Origin: Tubulanus polymorphus
Lineage: Eukaryota > Nemertea > Palaeonemertea > Tubulaniformes > Tubulanidae
Length of the DNA: 64,000 nt
Direction: 5' to 3'
Assembly (NCBI RefSeq): GCF_964204645.1
Contig: NC_134029.1
Coordinates: forward strand, 16,696,450-16,760,449
The notes beneath the pieces are model-generated. The model was given only the letters and a program-made list of their open reading frames with translations, did not search any database and had not been told where the DNA came from. A program made the translations under genes and the position numbers. Within the stretch, counting starts at the first letter, position 1. Each line of letters starts with the position of its first letter. Shown here piece by piece: positions 11,101-37,670 of this stretch.

Positions 11101-12381
11101 GCTGTAATGCAGACAGTAGCAGTTGTTCATAAAAAATTCAAAAATTTATAATCATTCCTGCAACATTGGGATGGATTTTCTGTAACAAATTTTTTTTTTT
11201 CATTTTGCAAGTAACTTTTATCAACATTTCAACTAAAATAGTCCTGTAATAGTCCATGTAAACATCTGAGTTGCATCATGATCATTTCTAATCACCAATG
11301 CCAATCGCAATGAAAACAGGGCTCGGTTGCACAGTCCATATGATAATAGACTTACGTCATGCCGGAAATGAGAAGACAGACCCAGAAAGTAGTGCACTGA
11401 TAACTTTCATCATTTGGTATCCAATGGTTAAAACCTGACCAGGAATGTTTTGCTTTTATTCCTAGCCATTATAACTGCTTATGACCTATTGTTTCTTTGG
11501 ACTGGGCCAAAGCTGTGTAGTGCTTTCTGTTAAACAGAAATCCAACTTAATCATTGAACCGGCTTTACTGCACAGTCTAGCAAAAAATTCACAATTACAC
11601 TGACTCAAAAGCATGCCTCTCACTTTTCGTTCCGTCTGTTAATAGAAAACAAAGGCTGGAATAAGTGCATGTTTAATCCTCTGATAGTTTTGTTTTTTTA
11701 TGTTTTGTGTGTCCGTTCATTGTGTGTAGTCATTGTGTGATATAAAGTAACCGCTGATGAATTTCTAGGTGTCCAGATTTTTTTCATGAACACGAATCAG
11801 TTTTTCAGCTCAACGATTCTAGTTCCACTGTCGAAACTATTCGAAGATATCAATCTTAAGTGTCATTTCTTAAGTGTCATCGCGTGTCAACTTATTGTCT
11901 TGATATTTGTTACAGTCATAGGATTCATCTCACGTGGAATTGGGGTTAACCAGTTTTTTTTGTTCGCACCACCAGGGGGAGTTGAATATTGAATTATATA
12001 CAATTTGTATATTTTAGTGGTACCTATGCCGTATTTTGTAACTACAATCATTCGCAAAAGTGTAGCTCACGACATGCTTCATGGTTGTGGTTGATTTCAT
12101 AGTCATTGATTCCTTAATATGTTCACCAAAGAGCATTGAATTTTGAAATTTTCTGATTATTGAGCATTTTAAAGCACTCTCTATGTGGGCATGGTGTCCT
12201 TGGAACCCCTGGAAAACCTGCATGAGAATCAAGGGTATTTCATTTTGTGGCTAAAATCGCCAATTTTAGTGGATTACATGTAGGCCTATGTCCTTCATGG
12301 CAAAAATCTCTTTAAAGGCTTTTTTGTAAACTTTTTCAGCTTGACATGAGACAAAGATTCAGAGGTCCGAAAGGTTACTGA
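5087..12381 (+). CDS. COA5: COA5, cytochrome c oxidase assembly factor 5 (three coding exons, 85 aa)
   Basis: Coding exons are 5087-5194, 7334-7441 and 12340-12381 (36 + 36 + 13 codons plus stop), all phase 0, with donors AAAG|GTAAAA and TTTG|GTAAAT and acceptors ending TTGTAG and TTTTTCAG. The protein starts MPKY and ends RFRGPKGY, as in human COA5 (74 aa, ending RFRGRKGY). It has two CX9C motifs, C18-x9-C28 and C63-x9-C73, with AFFECKRSL after the second. COA5 is a small twin-CX9C mitochondrial protein needed for an early step of complex IV assembly; the cysteines are expected to form disulphides in the intermembrane space. It is longer than the human protein because of an acidic stretch after MPKY and a longer linker in exon 2. 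The neighbour to the right is a convergent CHIC gene. Confidence 0.93.
5467..6760. mobile_element. 1.3-kb foldback (palindromic) element in COA5 intron 1
   Basis: Terminal CACAGGGACTTGTCAC at 5467 is mirrored by GTGACAAGTCCCTGTG ending at 6760. The arms are diverged inverted repeats of roughly 600 bp (for example the CGATGGGTGAGCTC motif at about 5910, reverse complement at about 6300), meeting near 6060-6200. No transposase-like ORF. A class II non-autonomous foldback or large MITE is likely; arm divergence suggests age. Confidence 0.85.
7334..7441 (+). CDS. COA5: COA5 exon 2
   Basis: Acceptor TTTCAATTGTAG, 36 codons, donor TTTG|GTAAAT. Starts DKKTPLACLK (family GK(S/T)P..CLK) and ends with the second CX9C (C63 to C73) and KRSL. 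Confidence 0.92.
7707..8560. repeat. dispersed repeat, copy 1 (direct duplicate of 17341-18040)
   Basis: From TTCAATTCCAAAAAACTAC to ...GGCATGATGTCATAGATG, this segment matches 17341-18040 in the same orientation, with shared blocks such as GATATCGTATCATGG, GAGAATTAATCCCAATTAAT and TTTTACGAGAAC. Non-coding. It is preceded at about 7680 by a reverse-orientation fragment of a Helitron-like end (TTTTAGCCCACTTGGGACTT). Element class not determined. Confidence 0.8.
8892..9502. mobile_element. pogo-like TIR element in COA5 intron 2
   Basis: Left end TACAGTCAACCCCACGTAAG and right end (reverse complement) TACAGTCAACCCCGCATAAG. TA followed by CAGTCAACC is typical of pogo/Tigger-type termini with TA target duplication. 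About 610 bp, no transposase ORF; non-autonomous. Confidence 0.75.
9585..11070 (+). mobile_element. dispersed repeat family, copy 1 with nested insertion
   Basis: Matches the reverse complement of 21125-22015 over most of its length, including the GGTGTTCACGTGAAC block near 9840 and the GACCTTGATATGCTAATTAG block near 10045. It is split by a ~620-bp insertion (10326-10946) absent from the 21-kb copy. The far end reads as reverse complement of AGAGCCCCAAGGGGCACTA, also seen at 16535 and 21125. No protein homology noticed. Confidence 0.75.
10326..10946. mobile_element. nested TIR element
   Basis: Ends are perfect 15-bp inverted repeats GGGACCTTATTCACT (10326) and AGTGAATAAGGTCCC (ending 10946). 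It interrupts a repeat that is contiguous at 21.2 kb, so it inserted later. Interior has scattered GCGTGGAT/TTTGCG blocks in both orientations and no convincing ORF. Confidence 0.82.
12340..12381 (+). CDS. COA5: COA5 exon 3 (C terminus)
   Basis: After acceptor CTTTTTCAG it reads L-D-M-R-Q-R-F-R-G-P-K-G-Y then TGA at 12379-12381. The LD.R.RFRG.KGY end is diagnostic for COA5. The human arginine before the final KGY is a proline here. Confidence 0.93.
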   Translation, partial: LDMRQRFRGPKGY

Positions 12382-12474
12382 TAGGAAACTTTCATGAGGC
12401 AGCAAACTGATAGCCCCAGTTACATTGTAAAACTTGTCCATTTTGTATATACATTTTTAATTAATAGGTAGAAT

Positions 12475-12480
12475 AATAAA
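12475..12480 (+). terminator. COA5 poly(A) signal
   Basis: AATAAA 94 bp after the COA5 stop, followed by a T/G-rich stretch (TGATTTTGATGTTTT). Best candidate; a cleavage site cannot be read directly. Confidence 0.6.
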
Positions 12481-12959
12481 TGGTTTTAAGTGATTTTGAT
12501 GTTTTATTGACTTCTTTTACATGATATGCTTGATAGATTCTGATGCTGGGTATGATTTAGGAATCAATGAACCCAAATTACTCTCATCATTGCATCATTC
12601 ATATAACTGTTTTATTCTTTAGTCCTGCACACCACCCCCCCCCCCCCTGGTTGGTACCAGTACTGCCTATACTGAATTTTTAATTTGGTAACAGCAGCCC
12701 CCGATATACCGCCCATATTGGTGCAGTACAATTTTGGCGGTAAAGAGAGTATGGCAGTAATTGCTGGTGTTTTACTATGTACTTATATATAGAGAAAACC
12801 TGGCGGTAAATGGGGTTGGCGGTATATGGGAGGGCACATTATCGGGAGTTGACTGTACATACTTGCCTTATACATGTAGAAACTTTAGTTATACATGTAG
12901 AAGTTAACTGCTCCCATCATTAGAAACTGAACATTGTCACTCAAAAATTTTCAAACAAA

Positions 12960-13404
12960 TACAGTCAAAGTTCGTTATACCGCAATACCACAAAATTCAC
13001 CTGTTACCAAGAATTTCATTGTGCACAGTTTATTTGGTATCCATGTGTATGTAAATAGCTCCTGTTATACCACCTCTCACCCTCCGCCATAATGCCAAAA
13101 AAATCCTAGAACAGTCCTATTCAAACTCGTAGAGAAAATAATTGTTATGTCGCCAACAATCTTTCGTCACCGATGTTTCCTGTACTTCTACTGTATCATT
13201 TTTTTCTATTATCTAAATGAAATAAGCTAAGACATTTATGCTTCCTAAATTAGGATTAATTGATGTCAATTCTGGATTCGGTCAAAAGTCATGTCCTGTA
13301 CTATGTCAACACTCATGATCTCCATTTCTTTATACCACCACATTTGTAACACCGCCAAAATTTTCACAGTCCCGGGGCTTGCGTTATAACGAGCCTTGAC
13401 TGTA
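12960..13404. mobile_element. pogo-like MITE
   Basis: Left end TACAGTCAAAGTTCGTTATA and right end (reverse complement) TACAGTCAAGGCTCGTTATA. ~445 bp, non-coding, TA-flanked. Confidence 0.78.
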
Positions 13405-15918
13405 CAGAAGTTATATTTCATCAAAAAGGACACAATTTCCAAGAGGATAAGTGTCAAATTTATTGGTTCCAATGATCTCTGTCATGACGAAAAGGTAACC
13501 TCAATGAGGAGGTGGGGTTCCGACCCCTGAGATAGGTCATTAGTATAAAATTCTGCGGTATGCACATGTGTTTGTACTCACGCCCATACTAAGGGGTGTG
13601 CGTTGGCTCTAAACGTACCTCCCTGCAAGATCCTGCATTCCACTAATTTTTGTCAAAGAAATTTTATAAGATTTATTAAAATGTTCCATTGACTTTGTTA
13701 AATGAAATATTAACTAACATTAGCTGGAAATATGTTAAAGCGCTTCAAATCTTCAAAGTTTTATTGGGGGAGGAATAGAGGCTGTGTACGGGCCTGGTAC
13801 TGTCACTTCTTTACCTAACTGCAGATCTGTTCAATACAGATTTCTCTGCGAAACCGACATTTTAGAAACCCCTCTTGAAAAAGAGGAGTTCATCCCGCCT
13901 GTGCATGCATTTTTGCTAGTGTAGACAGTAAACCAGTGTTCAATGCAGTGTTCCAGCGCCACTATTGACTACAGATGTGGATTCTACTCCTATCAAATTA
14001 TTCGATGCTTATCCATTATTCCAATTTTCATCATCTAGGCTTAACCTTTGTTTGAGATCAGACATTTCCAACTGAAAATCAATTGCCAACTTAGGAGATC
14101 CTTATGTTTCATTACCACACTTCTACTACAATTGATCGTTAAGACTTCACACTACAATTCCAATGGTGAATATCTGAAGGAGGGTAGTTCCGAGCACCAT
14201 GTTGTCAGATACGTAGTCAGTATGTTGTGAACTTACGAAGAAATGATACCTATGATTTATTTTCTCCACAAAATACCAGTATTAGATAAGAGGGAAATAA
14301 CAAAAAAAATTTAAAAAAAGGATGATTTTATTTCACATTCATTTTCATCTTGGATTGTTTTACATATAAATACATATACAACATATTATTACAAGCTTCA
14401 ATTTATTTAACAGAAAAATGCACCATTAGACATTAATAAACGTTTTCTCCAGCCCAACCTCAGTATTATCAACATGAATTCAGGGTCAAACTCGGTTAAG
14501 TCATCGTCAGTTATCACATCACAATTATTGAGTCCCGAGTGGTTATTCCAAGTCAGTTTACAACGTGTTAAGTCATCATTTAGATAAGTCGTCACTTTTC
14601 CAGTGACAAGTTTACCAAGGTTGACTGTAACAACTACAGTAGTTCACTTAATTCATATTTTTCGGGGCCAAGAAATTCTATATGAATTGAGTGAAATACG
14701 ATCTAACTTATTCTGGCATTACTGCCATATACTAACCATAGAAGTATTACATTCTATTTATACATCATCACTACAGTAGACTCTGCGTGCCGTAGATCTG
14801 GTGCACCAATAATCTTTTCCCAAAATAAATGAAAATCAGGACATTTCACATCAGTAGAAAATTTCTTCAACATTCTGTCTTGCATACAATAATCAATGGC
14901 AATCGGCTGCATGCAAGGTCTACTGTCATAATGATATAGGTATCAGTTGTCTAGCGCATCGATATTATGAAAGCAACAAATAAATGAATTAATGATAATT
15001 TGTGCTTGCAATGAAGCTACATAATATTTGAAGGGCCTATATGTATCAACAGATGTGCGGAAGCAGCTTACAAACTACAGTTGAATCAGCTTAATTCGGA
15101 TCATTTGGGACCTACAAATGGCATCCGCTTTAAGGGAAATCAGGATTAAAAGACATAAGAAGGGTTCGATCTAAGGAATAAAAGCCAACTGCCCGTGTGG
15201 CAAGCATATCTGAAATCTCACTTGCCTCATCAAAAATCAACTTGCCCCAGACAGGCAGTCTGATAGGTGGCACAATCATCCGTTGTATCGAGTGGGAAAA
15301 AAGCTATTGAGACATTAAATTGCACTAGCTAGGTGGATTAATGATAATGATGACCTACTTGCATTGGCTAATGCAAAATATACCTGTCCCGGGCTATTGG
15401 ATGGGTGCTTAGTAGTTTCTCATCAGATTTCACTAGGGCACGCATATTTTATATTCATCAAGTCTTTTATTAAATAAGATGAAATAAACCACTGCCATGC
15501 TTTTTTAAGGAGACAAGGGCGACCAAATTTTCATTTTATCAAAAAAGAAATTTTCTTGTGGTGGACATGCGCATTTTAAATTTTTCTTTTTTTAGGCGCA
15601 TTGTGATGCACAGTTTTTTCAGAATTGATGAGGAACTAGAAAGCAATTTTGAGTGGCCTTCACTAATCGTTTGGATTTCAATGGAAAAATCCAAATGATT
15701 TACGAAAATCCATCATTCAGGCCCAAGTGACCCTGGTTAAGATGGTTCAACTGTTGTAATTGTCCATTTTATTGACATTATTCAAATTAAAATGACCTAA
15801 AATGCAAAAGCAATGTCACGTCAGTTTTGGGGTGAAGGGACAAGAAATTGAAGACAAGTAACATATTACATAATTCATAGAAAACAGCAGAGTTTAGTTT
15901 ATTGTTCATTAACTATGT

Positions 15919-16243
15919 AAAGCTATGCTCAGGTCGTGTTATGATCCGATCATCTCGCCATAAGAACAAGTAACTGCTAATTGCCGATTCGTTAGTCGCA
16001 ACGCCGTAAGAGCACTCGGGTCGACTACGACTTGATCATCGCAGAGTTTAAGGTCATGTGACGCATAACTTGTCGCTGATTGCTACGACAATTGGATCAG
16101 GTCGTAGAAATAGAACTTGTTCCACCATTGCAATTTAGCTTACGACGGGTCTGCGATCAATTCGTTGCAGTGGTAAGCACACTCATGTCGAAAAGGTTCC
16201 AGATGAAAAAAATTGCAGACCGTTTCGACAAGATGATCGGATC
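15919..16243 (-). mobile_element. ~330-bp MITE, copy 1, 3'-end truncated
   Basis: Reverse-orientation copy of the element at 38955-39304, starting AAGCTATGCTCAGGTCGTG. Shares the blocks AGAGCACTCGGGTCGACTAC and GGTCATGTGACGCATAACT. The distal TIR is cut off after GATGATCGGATC where a 99-bp tandem repeat begins. Confidence 0.8.
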
Positions 16244-16247
16244 TTAA

Positions 16248-16445
16248 GTCAATCTGAGATTAGCTTAAGAATCATTGGTTCGAGTCAAGAATCAACAAAA
16301 GCCCCAATGGGCACTGCAGCCAGCCTGCAAGATGAGCGGGGCTTCAGTCAACCTGAGATTAGCTTAAGAATTATTGGTTCAAGTCAAGAATTAACAAAAG
16401 CCCTAAATGGCACTACAGCCAGCCTGTAATATTCGCTCTTCATAA
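16248..16445. repeat. 99-bp tandem duplication
   Basis: GTCAATCTGAGATTAGCTTA at 16248 recurs with minor changes at 16347; each copy ends in an AGCCC...GGCACT(G/A)CAGCCAGCCT segment related to the repeat tail at 16535 and 21125. Confidence 0.85.
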
Positions 16446-17128
16446 ATGATGCAATCTGTGGGTAATATTTGTCAAAATACACTCTCTGCTCAATATAATT
16501 TACATAGTACATTCGTGTTTTCTACCAAATGGTTAACTAGAGCCCCAAGGGGCACTATAGCCAACCTCCATTAATTCTTTACAAATTTTAAATACCAACA
16601 AGAGGCCCATGGGCCTTGAAGCATTGGTAGATTATACTGTGGTAAGGAATTAAAACGTTGATGCTGTACATCTGAAATGTTCTATGACGATGTTGATTGG
16701 GAGGACCACAGACTTAAAATTGAATGAATTTCATTTCATTTTTCTGCCGAACAATTTAGCCTATACGCTATTTGTATTGTTAAACCTCATTAATGCGCTT
16801 TTGTTAAAGACGAAACTAGTTTATTCTGATGTTTTCCATCATGTCCCAAGAGATTTATATCAATCAAGATTTGTTTACACAAACCCATTTATTACAACAA
16901 TTTCGGCACTTTCGCATACAAAAGATTCGTATTTAATGTACAGCTGTGAAGGTAATCTCGACTGACAGTGGTTTTCCTTGCATGAACTGTTAGACCCTAT
17001 TGCTGAATAATGAAAACAAAAACAGAACGATTTTTCTGAATGCAAAATACTCTGATGCATAATAGGTAGAGATCAACCGATATAGAAGCGATGCCGGCGT
17101 TGGTGTCACTACTGAGACAGGCTGATGA

Positions 17129-17338
17129 TTGCTTGTTTGTCTTTTTGTTTGTCTACGTTGTTCGGACCTTGGTTTTTAACCCTATTGGATTGTTCATTTA
17201 ACCTCACGACGGGACAGCCTTTGAAGTGTTGCCCGAACACTGTAAGCAGTCAGCAGGACTCTAACCCACTTGTCACTCAGCACTCATAGTGGATGCAACC
17301 GCACAACGCCTTATCTCACTGAGCTACCGAGGCCGCTC
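17129..17338 (-). mobile_element. tRNA-derived SINE, copy 1
   Basis: Read on the minus strand, the head has TAGCTCAGTGAGATAAGGCG (A-box-like) and GGTTAGAGTCC (B-box-like). The body has AACACTTCAAAGGCTG and a CCAATAGGGTT segment, ending in a CAAA-rich tail. The same head, body and tail order appears on the plus strand at 36795-36995, which makes this a dispersed SINE rather than a tRNA gene. Confidence 0.78.
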
Positions 17339-17340
17339 GA

Positions 17341-18040
17341 TTCAATTCCAAAAAACTACAGTAGCGGCAAATGACCATCGTAGAATTTTGCCGAACCGAT
17401 GGAATAAACGACTCTGGTAAAATTGAATAAAATGATATATCTTTATTGGTGATATCGTATCATGGTGGTAGCCTACCGTTTACCATTAATGTTTCAAGTC
17501 ATTATGAAATGGTTTTAACTTTAGTAAAGGCGCTCCTGCACGATCACGTATACTACCTATACGGGCTTCAGTCACGAGTAGGCCTGCCATGCCACTGCTC
17601 TAGAAATACGTATTCTGATGCTGAGAATTAATCCCAATTAATCCCATGGCTACTGATAGTTGGACTATCAGTGATATTCAAACACTTTGATATTTATAAA
17701 TCGGAGGTACATAATTTTTTGTTTTTCTATTCAGAAGAGGTTGTTCCCCATTTTTAATTGTCAATGCGGACATATCATTGCGCGATTGCTTAACCCCCTC
17801 TCATCCACCAGATAACTAACGAGAAAAATGCGATAGAATAACTTTTTGGACCAGTAAATTAGAAATCGAGCGACGCTATCTTGTAGGGTATAATTGAAAC
17901 ATTATTTTGAGTCATTTTCAGTTGTGTCAACTGTTTTACGAGAACTGAGTTACAATTTGAAGTTACTATGAAAATGAGAAGTTTTACTAGATCCATTCTA
18001 CTAGCATTGGCATGACGTCATAGACGTCAACCAATACTAA
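17341..18040. repeat. dispersed repeat, copy 2
   Basis: Direct-orientation partner of 7707-8560; internal indels (a ~130-bp gap near 17400 relative to copy 1). Non-coding. Confidence 0.8.
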
Positions 18041-18097
18041 CAATAAACAAGACACAACTTAAGGACCATAGCAAAATACCTGTTTGACAGATTAACT

Positions 18098-18364
18098 CAT
18101 CCTCCCCGGCAGGGATTCAAGCCTGATGGCATCGAGATTGCCATGGTACGAAACCCTGCCACACAAGACCGAGTGCGCATACGTGCAGCTTAGATGATGT
18201 CATTATCCCGTCAGATATCCAGTTTTATTTTAGCCTGGGTTTTCCCATTTATAGTTCTTCCTTGAAATTTTACCTCAGCGATTATACAACGAGCAATCTG
18301 ATTGGTGCCGCAAAATTTTATGCGGCAAAGCAGGGGTTCGTGCCGTGGCTGCCAAGGGAGGATG
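18098..18364. mobile_element. MITE-like element with tRNA-like inverted ends, copy 1
   Basis: Begins CATCCTCCCC...GGCAGGGATTCAAGCC, ends ...GGGTTCGTGCCGTGGCTGCC...GGAGGATG. Internal blocks (CTTAGATGATGTCA, TTATACAAC.A.CAATCTGATT) match 56638-56959. Much of the right TIR is deleted compared with that copy. Confidence 0.75.
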
Positions 18365-20054
18365 AGATTAACTCTGCATTTTTCCTATCAGCTTAGTGGA
18401 TCCATGGTCACTATCTGGTATTCCCACTGGCACTCAGGATCAATTGGCACTCGGAATCTTGTGAAATGCCTGACAATCAGTTCAGTCGGACGACATCTGA
18501 TTAAACTGACTGAACATCGATGCTAAGAATTGGTCCATGTTGACTACGTTGGTCTTATAGACCCAGTAACCAAGGATGACCATTAAGGACTATTCAGTGC
18601 AGTGCTAATGATTGATTTCCCAGCTCAAGCAGAGTACTGGGTACAGCTAAAAAAAATAGATACCTCGTTTCTTATTATCATCCCGGTCACTTTTGTAAGC
18701 TGCAATACAATTTTTAATCAGCTCATTTCTATAACTGCGGGGTCTGTAAATTGTTAGCTTCATCGTGATTCTGAACCAGAGGCCCATGGACCTTGAAGCT
18801 TCGGTACTGATGCTATAAATTGAAGAACATGTATCCAAGAATGCCCTTTTGATTGGCTGATATTGAATACTGATGATAGTTTCAGTGAGGAACTGATAAA
18901 TTATTGTTTCACATTTTTCAACTAACTTTGACAGTGGGTGGAACCAAGGTGGATTTTTTTACAAGGTGCCCATTCATGCCAAGTGATGTAGTTATCAACA
19001 TATCCACAAATAGGCCCATGCAAATAGATTTTTTTCTACTTAAAAATATCATTTTACTGAAATTATCATCACCCTCTCTACAAAACTATGATGTATAGGA
19101 TCGGACATCTTTTCTATTGATTCTAGGGCGACACAATTTTTGAGTCACATGACTACTTCACCGAAGCTAAAAAGTAATGTAAAGGGTATATAAAGCCACT
19201 GGCTCGATCAACTTAAAAGCAAGCAGGAACAAGAAACAAGGTATCTATTTTTTAGGCTTATGTCTGAAGTTCCACTGAGAATTTCATAGCTGAATCAAAG
19301 TAAAACCCTTGTGTAAAGGATAATGGAGGAAAATTCATTATAAGAAGTTACCATTATGAAAAATTACTTCCGTCTCGAGTTTATGTACCCTCCTGCTGAA
19401 AAACTGTTAACCTGTCAGCGTTTGCACATATAAATACCATGGTTGTACGAAGTATAAGCTTTTGAACACAAACAGAATTACGGAAAACAATTTGGCATTT
19501 GAATGAAATATAGCTATACGTACAAAATAGTGGTTCTACTCAGCCATCATGCTCTCAGGGATAATAGAGCAAAGAAACCTTGCAGGAACTGATTGGCATT
19601 GGCAATATGACAGCACCACCTGACCTGAAGGGGCTCATTTTCAGGCATGACATATGCAATTAATAGGGTTCCAGGCAAAAATTATCCCTTTAATGAAAAC
19701 ACAATAGAAAAATTCCTGATTGAATAAGAAGGATTTCCGAAAAAAGATTTCATTTTTACAGAATCGTTTATCATCATTTTTAACACAAATTTCTGTGTTT
19801 TAATGAATTTTTGCATTCTTGTTGCATTATATAGAAATAGCAGACCAGCTGCAAAATGAGGAGGCTAAACGTACGATAATTAATTTTGCCTTGAAACACA
19901 TACATGTATATAAAATAACAGGGTCAATCCCTATTTTCAAGATCAGTACATATAGAGTCTGTCATCGTCTTAAGCCCGTAATCATCTAGAAAATCTCCGG
20001 AAGAGTACTGTTATTGTTTGATATGTATGTAAGTATTTGCAGCGAGATATACTA

Positions 20055-36598
<16,544 letters not shown>

Positions 36599-37517
36599 TG
36601 TGGGTATGACGTATATAGCGGATCCGGACTCATAATGGGACTCACGAAGATTTTAATCCTCTATTGCTGTTTTTTCACTATAACGGACGACCGGGACATG
36701 TATTAGTATATACGAAATGCATAAATAACAAAAGCATACTGATTAACAACATGATTTCGTTTACTCAAACCCAACAAATGAATAGAAAAAAATCAGTTGC
36801 TCAGTAAGATAAGGCGTGAAATGAGTGTTTCCACTCCAGAGCCGTGGACACTTCGACTCTGGTCCAGTGGGTCTTACGGTGCGGCCAACATTTCAAAAGA
36901 AGGCTGCCCCCGTCTTTTAAATGAATCCCGGATAGGGTTCGTCTTGGCCTTGGGAAACCAAGATCCCTAACGACGTAAAGCCAAACAAACAACAATCTAA
37001 TTTTTTGTGTGTATTGTCCAGGCCGCCGGTCGGAAGAGAATCTGTTGCCGTGATAAATTCATCGTTCCCCCTGGCCCCGGACGCGGCGTCCCGGCCTCGA
37101 TCAGTATTATTGTACTTGACGAACGTGAGAATTGAAACTCTGCAAAACTACCCATCGCAACTATCAGTATCGATAAGAGAAACCCAAAGATAATATTCGA
37201 TAAAACGTTAATTATTTTCTTTATGGCTTAACGTTAGTAAAAAAAAGAATTACGAATTTATCAAATCGCTTTTGGGCGAGTCTGTATTCTAGCTCAATCC
37301 ACTCCCAGTAACTTCTTAACTTACCACCAGATGGCAGCGACGTTTCAAGACGCATTTGATCACGTGATCTGAATAACAGCCAATCAGCGGTCAGATTACG
37401 TAGTTCGCGAGAAGCCATTTTCATGGACATCTGGAAATATTATTCTTGTCGCAGGGAGAATTTATACTTCAATTTGTAAATGATATATTTGCCGTAAGAG
37501 GGATAAGAGCTGTCAGG
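36599..37517. promoter_or_regulatory. bidirectional promoter region, CHIC / PCF11
   Basis: The two start codons are 919 bp apart, head to head. The half nearest PCF11 (37000-37130) is locally GC-rich with CCCCGG, GGCCGCCGG and GACGCGG motifs. No TATA box is obvious. A SINE occupies 36795-36995. Transcription start sites cannot be read. Confidence 0.55.
36795..36995 (+). mobile_element. tRNA-derived SINE, copy 2, in the shared promoter
   Basis: Plus-strand copy of the SINE at 17129-17338: CTCAGTAAGATAAGGCGTG head, AACATTTCAAAAGAAGGCTG body, CCGGATAGGGTT, AACGACGTAAA, and a CAAACAAACAA tail. Confidence 0.78.
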
Positions 37518-37670
37518 ATGGGATCCGAAGCGGTTGAGGAATACAGACAATCATTGTCTGATTTAACATTTAACAGTAAACCTCAGATCAGCATGTTGAC
37601 TATGTTGGCCGATGAGAACCAAAATCACGCTCAACAAATCGTCCAAGTTATCGAGACTCATATTCAAAAG
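37518..37670 (+). CDS. PCF11: PCF11 exon 1 (CID, first part)
   Basis: 51 codons, MGSEAVEEYRQSLSDLTFNS onward; donor AAAG|GTTTGA. The open frame extends upstream to 37446 but no ATG lies there. Confidence 0.93.

Larger units (their letters stand above)
12481..20054. other. intergenic region between convergent COA5 and CHIC, transposon debris
   Basis: About 7.5 kb without a supported gene. Contents beyond the elements listed separately: a C14-16 run near 12635; a decayed TIR element ending ...GTTGACTGTACA near 12855; GTTGACTGTA and ACTACAGTAG-type termini near 14620-14775; palindromic GGCCCATGGGCC-type repeats at 16602 and 18777; and a ~50-bp fragment of the CTAGGGGTCC family near 20283. Small ORFs here (for example 14407-14595 and 16684-16965) lack recognisable features. 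Confidence 0.5.

Noticed and set aside
37446-37517. Upstream extension of PCF11 exon 1 frame
   Set aside because: It contains no ATG; the first ATG, at 37518, has good start context and aligns with the start of the CID.
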